From: Roseburia_C amylophila | Lineage (GTDB): Bacteria; Bacillota; Clostridia; Lachnospirales; Lachnospiraceae | DNA: 64,000 bases | Assembly: GCF_025567465.1 (NCBI RefSeq) | Contig: NZ_JAOQKI010000014.1 | Coordinates: 1-64,000, forward strand | Direction: 5' to 3' | In this document: positions 52,998 to 60,577 of the stretch, piece by piece | How positions within the stretch are numbered: the first letter of the stretch is position 1 | How the letters are laid out: each line of letters opens with the position of its first letter | Translations under genes and position numbers: made by a program | Notes under the pieces: generated by a model | What the model was told of the DNA's origin: nothing | Databases searched by the model: none | The model's input: only the letters and a program-made list of their open reading frames with translations

Positions 52998-53375
52998 TTA
53001 CATTCCATACATATTGGCATTCTTTACAATCACTCTATCTCCTTTTTCTAATTGTTCCTTAGAAACTCCTCTTAACCCAAGTCCAACATGCTCTGTTTTA
53101 TATCCACAACCATTTGATTTTCGTTCTTTTGTATGTATATCGATGGTAGTAATTATAGTCTCTAATACACCTCCATTTGTTTTATAAACACACGCATTTT
53201 CTCCTTCTCTACACATTCCTGTTGATATGTTTCCTGTGGCAACTGTTCCAACCCCCATAATTGTAAATACATCATCAATAATCAATTCAAAGTCTTCTTT
53301 TAAACATAATGGAACATCTAATCTGTTCATATACTCTTTTTCTCGCTCTTTTTTGCTTTTACCAAATAATCCCAT
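52998..53375 (-). CDS. standalone EF-Tu domain-2-like protein
   Basis: A 125-aa protein. After a charged start (GLFGKSKKEREKEYM) it has the beta-barrel signature of translation factor domain 2: DDVFTIMGVGTVATGNISTG, and later KTEHVGLGLRGVSKEQLEKGDRV. In EF-Tu these segments flank the aminoacyl-tRNA-binding barrel, but here there is no GTPase domain. The role is unknown. A group II intron is inserted 15 bases after its stop. Confidence 0.75.
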   Translation of the reverse strand: MGLFGKSKKEREKEYMNRLDVPLCLKEDFELIIDDVFTIMGVGTVATGNISTGMCREGENACVYKTNGGVLETIITTIDIHTKERKSNGCGYKTEHVGLGLRGVSKEQLEKGDRVIVKNANMYGM

Positions 53376-53451
53376 AGTGTTTCTCCTTTATAAATCCCGA
53401 TTGAGATTTCACCTGTTTTAGGGAATTTAATAACTGTTATATTTTGTTATT

Positions 53452-53600
53452 AAATTCTCTGCAAACCCTTGAAAACACTGGATTTATCGCAGGTGAGCTT
53501 TCCCTTATTGTTTCCCTTGTGTTATATCGTCCCGTCAGCGTTTACGAACTCTGATAAGGGCAAATACAAGGGCAAGAAAAATCTATAAAACAGTATAACA
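53452..53600. repeat. inverted copy of the mobilizable-element end
   Basis: Its complement matches 50930-51051: TTTTCAAGG (53467-53475 inverted), paired CCCTTATT/CCCTTGTG motifs, GATATAACACAAGGGAAA and AAGGGCAAA. It stands upstream of DUF6061 copy 2, just as the other copy stands upstream of copy 1. A further TTGAAAA plus TTTTCCCTTG at 54192-54208 may be the opposite end of this remnant. Confidence 0.6.
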
Positions 53601-53687
53601 CAAAATAAAAGTGACATGGTGAACTGATTGAAATGCTTCTGATTTTTGTAACAAATGACTGATTGAATGATAAGGAGATTCTATACG

Positions 53688-53927
53688 ATGAGAACAATAT
53701 TTGCAGAATACAATCCACACAGAAACAGCATTGATATTTATACTTCTGCTGGTTATATGCTCCGCATTGACTGTTGGGAAGCCGAAAAGGATTTAAAAAC
53801 CACACCCGGATCAGACTGTGCATTGAACGCACTTGCCATTGATAAACCGCTTGAATATGCAAAATTATATCTTGATGAAACAATGCAGATATGGGTAGAT
53901 GCAGAAGATTCATTAGAACTATGGTGA
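53688..53927 (+). CDS. DUF6061-family small protein (copy 2)
   Basis: A 79-aa paralogue of the gene at 50601 (MRTIFAEYNPHRNSID, CALNALAIDKPLEYAKLYLD, QIWVDAED). The start is the ATG at 53688, which has AAGGAG; the frame extends seven codons further upstream. It sits in the mirrored remnant element. Function unknown. Confidence 0.82.
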   Translation: MRTIFAEYNPHRNSIDIYTSAGYMLRIDCWEAEKDLKTTPGSDCALNALAIDKPLEYAKLYLDETMQIWVDAEDSLELW

Positions 53928-54297
53928 TTTTTTCAACAGCACTAAGGTTACTTTTTCCCAATCTCATTTATTGAGAATCGTCTTTTTACCGTGCATATAT
54001 ATTCAATATCTTTTTATCTATTATAATGAAATCAAGGGCTGGTCTAATGCCAGCCCTACAAAAATGAAAATTCACATAGAAAATAAATTTACAATTTTTC
54101 CGATATAAACCTGTTATCAACAAATACAAACATAATTTATATTATCGTATCTATTGATATGATATGTATTTCAAAGAGTTACCAGAAGTTTTTGAAAACT
54201 TTTCCCTTGTGATATTATCTAAAGCTCCTAATTTTATACTTTTCCCATGATGGAGCAGCTTATTTGACCGTATCTCTAGCACCAAAGATGTTGTATT
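53928..54297. other. AT-rich remnant region without genes
   Basis: It holds a perfect hairpin AGGGCTGG, 7-base loop, CCAGCCCT (54035-54057) and, near 54192-54208, TTGAAAA plus TTTTCCCTTG, which resembles the mobile-element ends. I see no coding sequence. Confidence 0.5.
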
Positions 54298-54930
54298 CTA
54301 TACTGATACATCAATAGAATTGCGAACTAACCTATTACCATTTTTGACAAGCGTAGATTCCACTGATTCTCTTGTAACGTTATCAAGAATGCTTGTATCA
54401 AACTTTTGTCCCGGCTTCCAATTTGGATTAGCCGATTTCACTGCTGCATACATAGCAGCTCTATACTGTCCTTCGTATTGCTCTAAAGTCCATGTACCAC
54501 TTAAACGTTTGTCTTTACTTACGCTTAACTGATAATCCTTAAAAATATCTGAACGCTTAGTTGTATCACCATTTGAAATACCGTTTTCCTTAATAAATTC
54601 CCTCTTCACATTATCAAACATCTTTTGACGATATTCCTCGGATACACTCGTGAGCTGCTGCCATGATGTACCTTTTCCGGTAACATCCATTCCCGCCACT
54701 CCATTTGCATTCAGCAAATCACCTTCTGAATCAAATTGCTTCATCAGATTCTTAATAATGGTATCTCTTCCACCGAATGTTTCATATATCATTCTTTCTT
54801 CTGGTGACATCATGGCTTCATTTTGCATAATACCAGATAACCAGCCTTTTTCTTTCAAAGCCTTATATTGTTTGCTATTTGTATTGATGCCATTATACGT
54901 GTTACCTAATCCGCTGATATTCATTGCCAT
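54298..54930 (-). CDS. island protein A, unknown function (210 aa)
   Basis: A soluble protein without a Sec signal. The N-terminus is short and polar (NISGLGNTYNGINTNSKQY), followed by an alpha-helical region (SPEERMIYETFGGRDTIIKNLM) and a conserved-looking C-terminus (LEQYEGQYRAAMYAAVKSANPNW). AAGGAGG precedes the ATG. The N-terminal style matches the other genes up to 64 kb. I do not recognise the family. Confidence 0.7.
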   Translation of the reverse strand: MAMNISGLGNTYNGINTNSKQYKALKEKGWLSGIMQNEAMMSPEERMIYETFGGRDTIIKNLMKQFDSEGDLLNANGVAGMDVTGKGTSWQQLTSVSEEYRQKMFDNVKREFIKENGISNGDTTKRSDIFKDYQLSVSKDKRLSGTWTLEQYEGQYRAAMYAAVKSANPNWKPGQKFDTSILDNVTRESVESTLVKNGNRLVRNSIDVSV

Positions 54931-55032
54931 ATAAAAACCTCCTTGTAAATAAATTCAAAATCCGTTTAGAATTAACTCAATGTTATATGGTATATATCGT
55001 CATAAATCTCCAAGAAATAAATTTCACCGTTA

Positions 55033-55195
55033 AGTGCCCTCACAATTATACAGGTAACTCACAATCCTTTAGCCAAAATCGCAGTTCCATAACAGTCACA
55101 GCAATTTTATATTTTACTTCGATTTCAACTTTTTCTGGCGGATTGGCTAAAAGCCTGTCAATATCCTGTTCCTCAACATCAGCCATTTTTGCTAT
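55033..55195. repeat. direct repeat copy 1 of an island cassette junction
   Basis: About 160 bases, nearly identical to 55968-56140 in the same orientation. The repeat covers the 3' end of a coding sequence and the GAGGGCAC ribosome site that leads into the next gene. Confidence 0.75.
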
Positions 55196-55300
55196 CGTTA
55201 GCTTGGATATGCCATGATAGGAAACAAGCACTTCCAAAAAACCGCTTAATTGCTTATCCTTATCTTCAATCGCTCCAAAATACAGAAATCCTACTTCTAT
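55046..55300 (-). pseudogene. 3' fragment of an island gene (KMADVEE type, copy 1)
   Basis: The frame ends ISKLTIAKMADVEEQDIDRL, then NPPEKVEIEVKYKIAVTVM, then a stop. It opens 84 codons upstream after a stop codon, with no ATG or ribosome site near its beginning (IEVGFLYFGAIEDK). A helix-turn-helix-like C-terminal domain is possible. A second fragment of the same gene family lies at 55991-56140. Confidence 0.55.
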
Positions 55301-55313
55301 TTAAAATTCTGAA

Positions 55314-55964
55314 TTATGAACTCAATTCCGTTACCAGTGAAGAATATCTTTTTGTCCGGTTCTTTATATCCTCCTCACTGACACCATAATAACAATATAA
55401 ATCTCTGGCTATTTTCTTAAACCTTTTTATGACCGACTTATTTCCAGAGTAAGATATTCCAAATATATTCCAGGTATAATCTACCTCTATTTCCATTAAA
55501 TCCTCACCAATTTTTATTTCATATAAATGAAAATCCATGGGAATTACATTATCAGGCATTTGGTCAATCAATTTATTTCTAATTTCCATTTCATTCAAAA
55601 AATTTTTAACAGATTCTTTATTATGAAAATCTGGTTTTGGAATATCCTTCCTTTGGCCCAAAAGTTCTGGTTTATGCTGCATAATCAAACTAGCTTTTAG
55701 ATTTTTCTGTCGTTCTATCCAATTTGTTGCGGCAGGATTGATTTCCACTAAATCATAATGATCCTTTGCGTATTGCACCACTTCCGCAAGGGTATGCGGG
55801 TTGGCCGCTATTCTCTTTTCTATCCTTTTTCGTCTGGATTGATAGATAGCATTTCGGATTCTAATCTTTAGAGATTGCTTTTGAGCTTCTCCAAATATAA
55901 AAACACTTGTGGGACCATCTTCACCATTTATTATAGAAACTTGATTGATACTTTTATTTTTCAT
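55314..55964 (-). CDS. island protein C with N-terminal GEDGPTSVFIFG motif
   Basis: A 216-aa soluble protein. The first 25 residues contain VSIINGEDGPTSVFIFG, close to the GGADGPTSIF motif of the beta subunit of Na+-pumping decarboxylases, but no membrane helices follow. The rest is basic and helical, with KRIEKRIAANPHTLAEVVQY and a C-terminal domain (FHLYEIKIGEDLMEIEVDY). Similar short proteins are often mis-named decarboxylase subunits. The ribosome site is GAGGGC. Function unknown. Confidence 0.68.
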   Translation of the reverse strand: MKNKSINQVSIINGEDGPTSVFIFGEAQKQSLKIRIRNAIYQSRRKRIEKRIAANPHTLAEVVQYAKDHYDLVEINPAATNWIERQKNLKASLIMQHKPELLGQRKDIPKPDFHNKESVKNFLNEMEIRNKLIDQMPDNVIPMDFHLYEIKIGEDLMEIEVDYTWNIFGISYSGNKSVIKRFKKIARDLYCYYGVSEEDIKNRTKRYSSLVTELSS

Positions 55965-55967
55965 AAG

Positions 55968-56140
55968 TGCCCTCTACTCACAAATCCCGATTATATCGGT
56001 GATTCACAATCTTTTAGCCAAAATCGCAGTTCCATAACCGTCACAGCAATTTTATACTTTACTTCGATTTCAATCTTTTCTGGTGGATTGACTAAAAGCC
56101 TGTCAATATCATTTTCCTCAACACCAGCCATTTTTGCTAT
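55968..56140. repeat. direct repeat copy 2 of an island cassette junction
   Basis: Second copy of the repeat at 55033-55195. Similarity stops abruptly at GCTAT (56140), where it joins the 5' part of a different island gene. Confidence 0.75.
55991..56140 (-). pseudogene. 3' fragment of an island gene (KMAGVEE type, copy 2)
   Basis: Encodes RIAKMAGVEENDIDRLLVN and the same IEVKYKIAVTVMELRF tail as the copy at 55046. Its upstream part is replaced at 56140 by an unrelated island gene read in another frame, so it is a recombination remnant. Confidence 0.6.
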
Positions 56141-56408
56141 GCGCCGTAACCGTAAGCACATGACCTCCATTAACACGAATACTTTGTCCTTCTGCAATAT
56201 TAACAGAATTATTCTGTCTGCTAAGTGAAGCACCCTTCGCCAATTTTATTGGTGTTTTTAACGCTTGTGCCAGATCCTCTACCGGATTTAGTAAGTGCTG
56301 CAACATCGCCCCATTATATGCTTCCTTATCTTTAATAACTGTATTTTTATAATTAGATGTAAGTGCTCTTGTATTGGGATTAATATAACTTGATATTGAT
56401 TGCATCAT
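56118..56408 (-). pseudogene. island protein E, 5' part fused to foreign sequence
   Basis: A good start (GGAGGTTGAG, ATG 56408; QSISSYINPNTRALTSNY) opens a typical island protein (NPVEDLAQALKTPIKL, AEGQSIRVNGGHVLTVT). After about 89 codons the sequence crosses the 56140 junction and stops seven codons later out of frame with the adjoining fragment. It is a truncated hybrid. A structured leader lies upstream. Confidence 0.55.
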
Positions 56409-56429
56409 CTCAACCTCCAATTATTTTCA

Positions 56430-56463
56430 TTCCTCTGTCATTCGGAATCTATTCACTCTCCAT
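56430..56463 (-). promoter_or_regulatory. structured leader before island gene E
   Basis: Minus strand: GGAGAG, then GATTCCGAATGACAGAGGAA, an imperfect hairpin similar to the leaders at 59901 and 61363 (GGTTCYGACTGACAGAAGAACC). Confidence 0.5.
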
Positions 56464-56487
56464 AACGGTCCAAGTGATCTATTACTT

Positions 56488-57261
56488 TTATGACCATCTA
56501 TACCAAGTTCCGCTATTCAAAAGCTGTGACATACTTTCTTTGTATCTTTTCACTGCTTTCTGCTGAATGGAACTAGGCACCACATAATCGTTACCAACTT
56601 CACTTATTTTCCCATTTACCAGTTCGCAATGTGTCCCGTTTATCACAAATTCTCTGCTGGTATCCACTCCCTGGGACGCAAGAAAGTCTAAAATATAATC
56701 GGTGTATGGATCTGTCATACTGGAAAAATACTGCTGGTCCGCAAAATGTATCAGGGTATTTAATCCCCCGATTATCATATTACATCTTTCATCATCTGCT
56801 TTGCTTCCGTTTCCATAGCCCTCGCCCCAGACAAAAACTTCCTGTACCGTCATGCTGTATCCATTTCCAAGATTAAATCTGCTTCCAACCCCAATCGTGA
56901 TACTGTTTGTACCGGGATCATATAGTTTGTACCCTCTGGTTTTAAATGGCTGCTGTATGGTTCCAAAGGTTTGAATCTCGGATGGGAGATATGACATACC
57001 CGTAATGGCTGTAAACGCTTTCTGCCCATTCACATAAAAGGAAGTATGGGTTGCACTGTCTATATCCGCTGTAATCTCGACTTCCTCATCATTGGCAAAA
57101 GGATTCTGTCCGGTTATCCCGGTTCCATATGCATACAGCATTCTTGTAAACTGATATCTTGTATGTTCATCAAAATGATTCAGTGTCTCTGTATCTTCTC
57201 CCTTTACATCTCCATTGCAAAAATCAACAAATTTATTTTTGTCTATTTTATGTTCTAGCAT
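56488..57261 (-). CDS. island protein F, unknown, possibly 5'-truncated
   Basis: A 257-aa soluble protein with a folded-domain feel (EVEITADIDSATHTSFYVNG, FNLGNGYSMTVQEVFVWGEG) and a C-terminal helical tail. The ATG at 57261 has no ribosome site and two stop codons stand immediately upstream in frame, so the original N-terminus may be missing. No signal peptide, no membrane segment, family not recognised. Confidence 0.55.
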   Translation of the reverse strand: MLEHKIDKNKFVDFCNGDVKGEDTETLNHFDEHTRYQFTRMLYAYGTGITGQNPFANDEEVEITADIDSATHTSFYVNGQKAFTAITGMSYLPSEIQTFGTIQQPFKTRGYKLYDPGTNSITIGVGSRFNLGNGYSMTVQEVFVWGEGYGNGSKADDERCNMIIGGLNTLIHFADQQYFSSMTDPYTDYILDFLASQGVDTSREFVINGTHCELVNGKISEVGNDYVVPSSIQQKAVKRYKESMSQLLNSGTWYRWS

Positions 57262-57307
57262 AAGTCATTATTTTAATTGCACACCTTACGGTTTCATATC
57301 AAAGTTC

Positions 57308-57928
57308 CTATGCCAAAGCATCAAATGCCGAAACTCCATTTTCTGTCACTCCTATAGAAGTTGAAGTACCTAGCAATTCCACCATTTTTCCTGTCAGGTC
57401 ATCTACATCTTTTCCATCAATTTTCAGATTATATTGCCGTTCTTCCTGATCCTGTTTTTCGGCACGCTGTTTTTCCAGTCTTTCCTCTGTCTCTTTCTTT
57501 TCTGCTTTCCTTTTCTCGAGTCTTTCTTCAAGTTCTTTCCTTGCTTTTTCTGTTCCCGGATCAACCTCATCTGTTACCAGTACTTCTTCTGTTATGCTAT
57601 CATATCCATTTATTGTATCCGTTACACTCAGTACCTTACAGCCACGAGCACTTTGAGCAGCTTTCAATTTTTCGATACTTTCCGGTATTAAAGATAGATT
57701 ATACTCCAACCATTGTTTTGTCTTTTCATCTCCCATAGCCTCTGACAAAAGAGAACTGTTTATATTTACGGAATAATCCCTGCTTCGTAAACAATCGTAT
57801 TTTTGTGTTAAATAGTTCTTATATTCATGGGCATTCTTATATGTCCTGCCCGTTTTGTTTCCAGCATTTTGTGTATTGCCATAACTATTCGTATATGACG
57901 CATAAGTTCCTATTCCTGTAACTGCCAT
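57308..57928 (-). CDS. island protein G, DUF6033-like with Glu/Lys coiled coil
   Basis: A protein of 206 aa: MAVTGIGTYASYTNSYGN, then HEYKNYLTQKYDCLRSRDY, which matches the YTEYLKAKYG region of island protein K, then a Glu/Lys/Arg-rich coiled coil (about 145-185) and a C-terminal domain. I believe both are DUF6033-type proteins, on memory of the motif only. The ATG at 57928 with AAAGGAG is used; a longer frame to 58027 runs through the leader repeat. Confidence 0.65.
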   Translation of the reverse strand: MAVTGIGTYASYTNSYGNTQNAGNKTGRTYKNAHEYKNYLTQKYDCLRSRDYSVNINSSLLSEAMGDEKTKQWLEYNLSLIPESIEKLKAAQSARGCKVLSVTDTINGYDSITEEVLVTDEVDPGTEKARKELEERLEKRKAEKKETEERLEKQRAEKQDQEERQYNLKIDGKDVDDLTGKMVELLGTSTSIGVTENGVSAFDALA

Positions 57929-57944
57929 ATTAACATATCTCCTT

Positions 57945-57997
57945 TCATTATTCGGAGTCCTTCCAACTATGCCACCTGTTGGATTTCTCTCAGAATC
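57945..57997 (-). promoter_or_regulatory. structured leader before island gene G
   Basis: Minus strand from GATTCTGAGAGAAA through CCAACAGGTGGCA to GGAAGGACTCCGAATAATG. Nearly identical to the leader at 59141-59192. CGGA and TCCG can pair in the latter. Confidence 0.55.
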
Positions 57998-58010
57998 AAT
58001 ATAATATTGA

Positions 58011-59048
58011 TCACACGCTAGCTTCAAATATACTTTGACTAATACCTTTCATCCACATATTCTGCGTTGCTCCATATCCTCTTTCCTGCCCTATATCATA
58101 CAATCCACTGCTGTCAAAGCCTATTTTCAATACTAAATCATTTTCTTTTTTCCAGCCATTCTTAGCATATTCCAACCATCTATTAGAATAAAGTTCATAC
58201 CCTGCGCCATTTTTAGCCTTTTCCTTAAACAAGGCAAGTAAATCTGTGCCATCCTCTGCAATAAAAGTACCATTTCTATATGTCGCATTGCGTGCATCAT
58301 ACCCTGTTGTCTCATACACTTCATGCCATAAAGAATATTGGTTTGCCTTTGTCATATTTGCCTGCGAATTAACAATTTCATTATCTGCATCATGCATACA
58401 AATCCACGCATGCGTCCAAATATTTTTTGCATTATCCCCTTCATTCAGTAATGTTTCTATCTGCGATAATGTATCTCTATCTGCATTTCCCGACACCGTT
58501 AGCTGATATGTATATGGGTCAATAGAAAATACCAGATCTGCCTGTTTTGATATTGATATCCCATTCTTTGAAAGTAGATTTGAAATTTGCTGATTTACAA
58601 CACTTCTGGCATACTGTTTTTCCCTGTCAGTATTGCGTACATAACCAACACTTCTTGAACCACCTGTATATACATCCTTGTAATTCCTTAATGCATAATC
58701 ATACCGGGCAAATCCAGCCGAATATTTTCCTCCTGTTTGTAACATTCTTTTCTCATTGCGGTAAGCTATGGAACGCTGATCTTCTGTCATATATGAGCAA
58801 AAATTAGGTGAGGTCACATCACAATATTTTGATTCGATATATGCCATTGGATCAGAATGAGACAAATTTTCTTTGTACACTTTATCATAATGCTCCTGCA
58901 AAACTTTTTGTACGAAACGATCCTCCTCTGTAAGTCCATCATATTGATATCCTACAGTTGTATCAGCGCTGGAAGTATTGGGCAGGTTGTTTAAATCCCT
59001 GCCCGCTGGAATGTTATTATAATAGTCAGAATTATTTACAGTAACCAT
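58011..59048 (-). CDS. island protein H, DUF4885-like (345 aa)
   Basis: Soluble and without a Sec signal. The N-terminus is Asn/Tyr-rich (VTVNNSDYYNNIPAGRDLNN). The central segment YIESKYCDVTSPNFCSYMT followed by EDQRSIAYRNEKRML resembles what I recall of DUF4885 proteins of Bacillus, and a C-terminal region includes LVLKIGFDSSGLYDIG. AGGTGG precedes the ATG. Function unknown. A leader repeat lies about 90-145 bases upstream. Confidence 0.65.
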   Translation of the reverse strand: MVTVNNSDYYNNIPAGRDLNNLPNTSSADTTVGYQYDGLTEEDRFVQKVLQEHYDKVYKENLSHSDPMAYIESKYCDVTSPNFCSYMTEDQRSIAYRNEKRMLQTGGKYSAGFARYDYALRNYKDVYTGGSRSVGYVRNTDREKQYARSVVNQQISNLLSKNGISISKQADLVFSIDPYTYQLTVSGNADRDTLSQIETLLNEGDNAKNIWTHAWICMHDADNEIVNSQANMTKANQYSLWHEVYETTGYDARNATYRNGTFIAEDGTDLLALFKEKAKNGAGYELYSNRWLEYAKNGWKKENDLVLKIGFDSSGLYDIGQERGYGATQNMWMKGISQSIFEASV

Positions 59049-59140
59049 ACTATACCACCTACCTTATAATCTGTATCATGTGAATCATACTGAAACCCTA
59101 TCGATAAACTTTTTTCATTTTATTTTCCACATTTTTTCTT

Positions 59141-59192
59141 CATTATCCGGAGTTCTTCCGACTGTGTCACCTGTTGGCTTTCTCTCAGCCTC
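59141..59192 (-). promoter_or_regulatory. structured leader before island gene H
   Basis: Minus strand: GGCTGAGAGAAAGCC (small hairpin GGCT/AGCC), ACAGGTGACACAGTCGGAAG, ACTCCGGATAATG. Matches the leader at 57945-57997 at most positions. Confidence 0.55.
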
Positions 59193-59246
59193 AATATGAT
59201 ATGTAATCCAAGTTCTCTTTTTTTCCTATGTTCAAATGACTAAGCA

Positions 59247-59792
59247 CTATTTATACTTACTATTTGCACTTGTCAGATCAAGATATGTATCCATACTTTT
59301 CGTCCAAAGCAACGATAAGTCAAACCTTCCCAATTTGTTTAAATCTTCTATGCTTTTTTTGAACATTGCGATAAAATCTCTTCTGTCGTTAAGTCCCATA
59401 TTACCAGCTTCAAGTGGCAGAGACGTGAAACCTCCCTGCTTTTCCACTTTGTAATGTGCCTCCAATGCACGCATTTCGACTACTGTAGCATTTGATGGAT
59501 TAACGTCATTTATATATATTCTTTGTTCAAACTCTTTTCCATTTTCATCCACACCTTTCGCTAACACTACAGGATTTTCATCCGTCGAATCATCCGCATA
59601 TTTAAGGCAATAAGAAAGACCTGTACCATTACCTCCTGTCCACAACATATTATCTGTTGTGAATATCTGATATACCTTCGGTGTTTCTGCCGTATAAAAT
59701 GTCTTTTCCCCAGATGCAGGCGTTTTCATATGATTACCTTTTTGTTGACCGTACAGTGAAGATACGGTATTCATACCAGAACCAATGTTCAT
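59247..59792 (-). CDS. island protein I, tandem paralogue (181 aa)
   Basis: N-terminus NIGSGMNTVSSLYGQQ, core TTDNMLWTGGNGTGLSYCLK, then NPVVLAKGVDENGKEFEQRI and EMRALEAH, then NMGLNDRRDF and a helical C-terminus. About half of the residues match gene J (59989), so they arose by tandem duplication. A strong TTGGAGG site precedes the ATG. No signal peptide; function unknown. Confidence 0.72.
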   Translation of the reverse strand: MNIGSGMNTVSSLYGQQKGNHMKTPASGEKTFYTAETPKVYQIFTTDNMLWTGGNGTGLSYCLKYADDSTDENPVVLAKGVDENGKEFEQRIYINDVNPSNATVVEMRALEAHYKVEKQGGFTSLPLEAGNMGLNDRRDFIAMFKKSIEDLNKLGRFDLSLLWTKSMDTYLDLTSANSKYK

Positions 59793-59849
59793 ATTTCTGT
59801 TCCTCCAATCAGCTCAAAATTTTCTCTATATGCCAGTCCAGTTTCTGCC

Positions 59850-59891
59850 TCAACTTTTTTGGATAAAAGTGTTTTCAACACCTAATCCCAT
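59850..59891 (-). pseudogene. fossil start of a gene K paralogue
   Basis: ATG at 59891 gives MGLGVEN, identical to the start of gene K (61351), then frameshifts and stops after 13 codons. The leader in front (59901-59943) also matches that of gene K. Everything else of the copy is lost. Confidence 0.6.
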
Positions 59892-59900
59892 ATTAACTTT

Positions 59901-59943
59901 CCACGGTTCTTCTGTCAGTCGGAACCGCACCTGCTCTCTCCTA
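59901..59943 (-). promoter_or_regulatory. structured leader of the fossil gene K copy
   Basis: Minus strand: GAGAGAGCAGGT, then hairpin arms CGGTTC and GAACCG around CGACTGACAGAA. Differs from the leader at 61363 at only a few positions. Confidence 0.6.
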
Positions 59944-59988
59944 TGGAGTCCAAGCTTACTTTTTCTACTATATTCAAATAACTAAGCC

Positions 59989-60513
59989 CTATTTATGCTT
60001 ACTGCTTGCATTTAGATAAGTATTCATATTTCGCATATAAAACATCTGCAAATCATACCTTCCTAATTTATTCATATCCTGTATAACCTTTTCAAAGCTG
60101 GATATAAGGTCGCATCTGTCATTTAATCCCATACACCCAGTTTCTTGCGGAAAAGAACTGAGACTATTCCCCTTGTCGACGTTATAATATGCCTCCAAAG
60201 CACTCATTTCAACATAAGAAGCATTTCTCAAATTAATATCATTAATGTTAATCTTTTCTTCAAATTCTTTTCCATTTTCGTCAACGCCTTTGGCTATCAC
60301 TACAGGATTATCCTCTGTTGACTCTTCTGCGTATTTAATATAAAACGAAAGACCTGTTCCATTTCCACCTGAAAACAGCATATCATCCGTCTTTAAATAC
60401 ACCTTCACTGATGTCTGAGAAAATGCCTCATTTTCGGCAACATATGTTTTGCTATTATTTTTCTGCTTTCCAAATACTTCCGATGCACTTTGCACTCCCG
60501 AACCAATACGCAT
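59989..60513 (-). CDS. island protein J, tandem paralogue (174 aa)
   Basis: Paralogue of island protein I: MRIGSGVQSASEVFGKQ, TDDMLFSGGNGTGLSFYIKY, NPVVIAKGVDENGKEFEEKI, CMGLNDRCDL. AGGAGG precedes the ATG. The invariant parts between I and J (GGNGTGLS, AKGVDENGKEFE, MGLNDR) mark the functional core. No Sec signal, family unnamed as far as I know. Confidence 0.72.
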   Translation of the reverse strand: MRIGSGVQSASEVFGKQKNNSKTYVAENEAFSQTSVKVYLKTDDMLFSGGNGTGLSFYIKYAEESTEDNPVVIAKGVDENGKEFEEKININDINLRNASYVEMSALEAYYNVDKGNSLSSFPQETGCMGLNDRCDLISSFEKVIQDMNKLGRYDLQMFYMRNMNTYLNASSKHK

Positions 60514-60577
60514 TTAATTACCTCCTAGTATAATATTATATATCGATTATTATAAGTTGATATAGTCAGTAAAGTCC

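Noticed and set aside
57945..59192. Possible TPP-like riboswitch (CTGAGAGA and GGATAATG appear in the leaders)
   Set aside because: The order and distance of these strings do not fit the TPP aptamer, its other conserved parts are missing, and the genes behind are not thiamine related.
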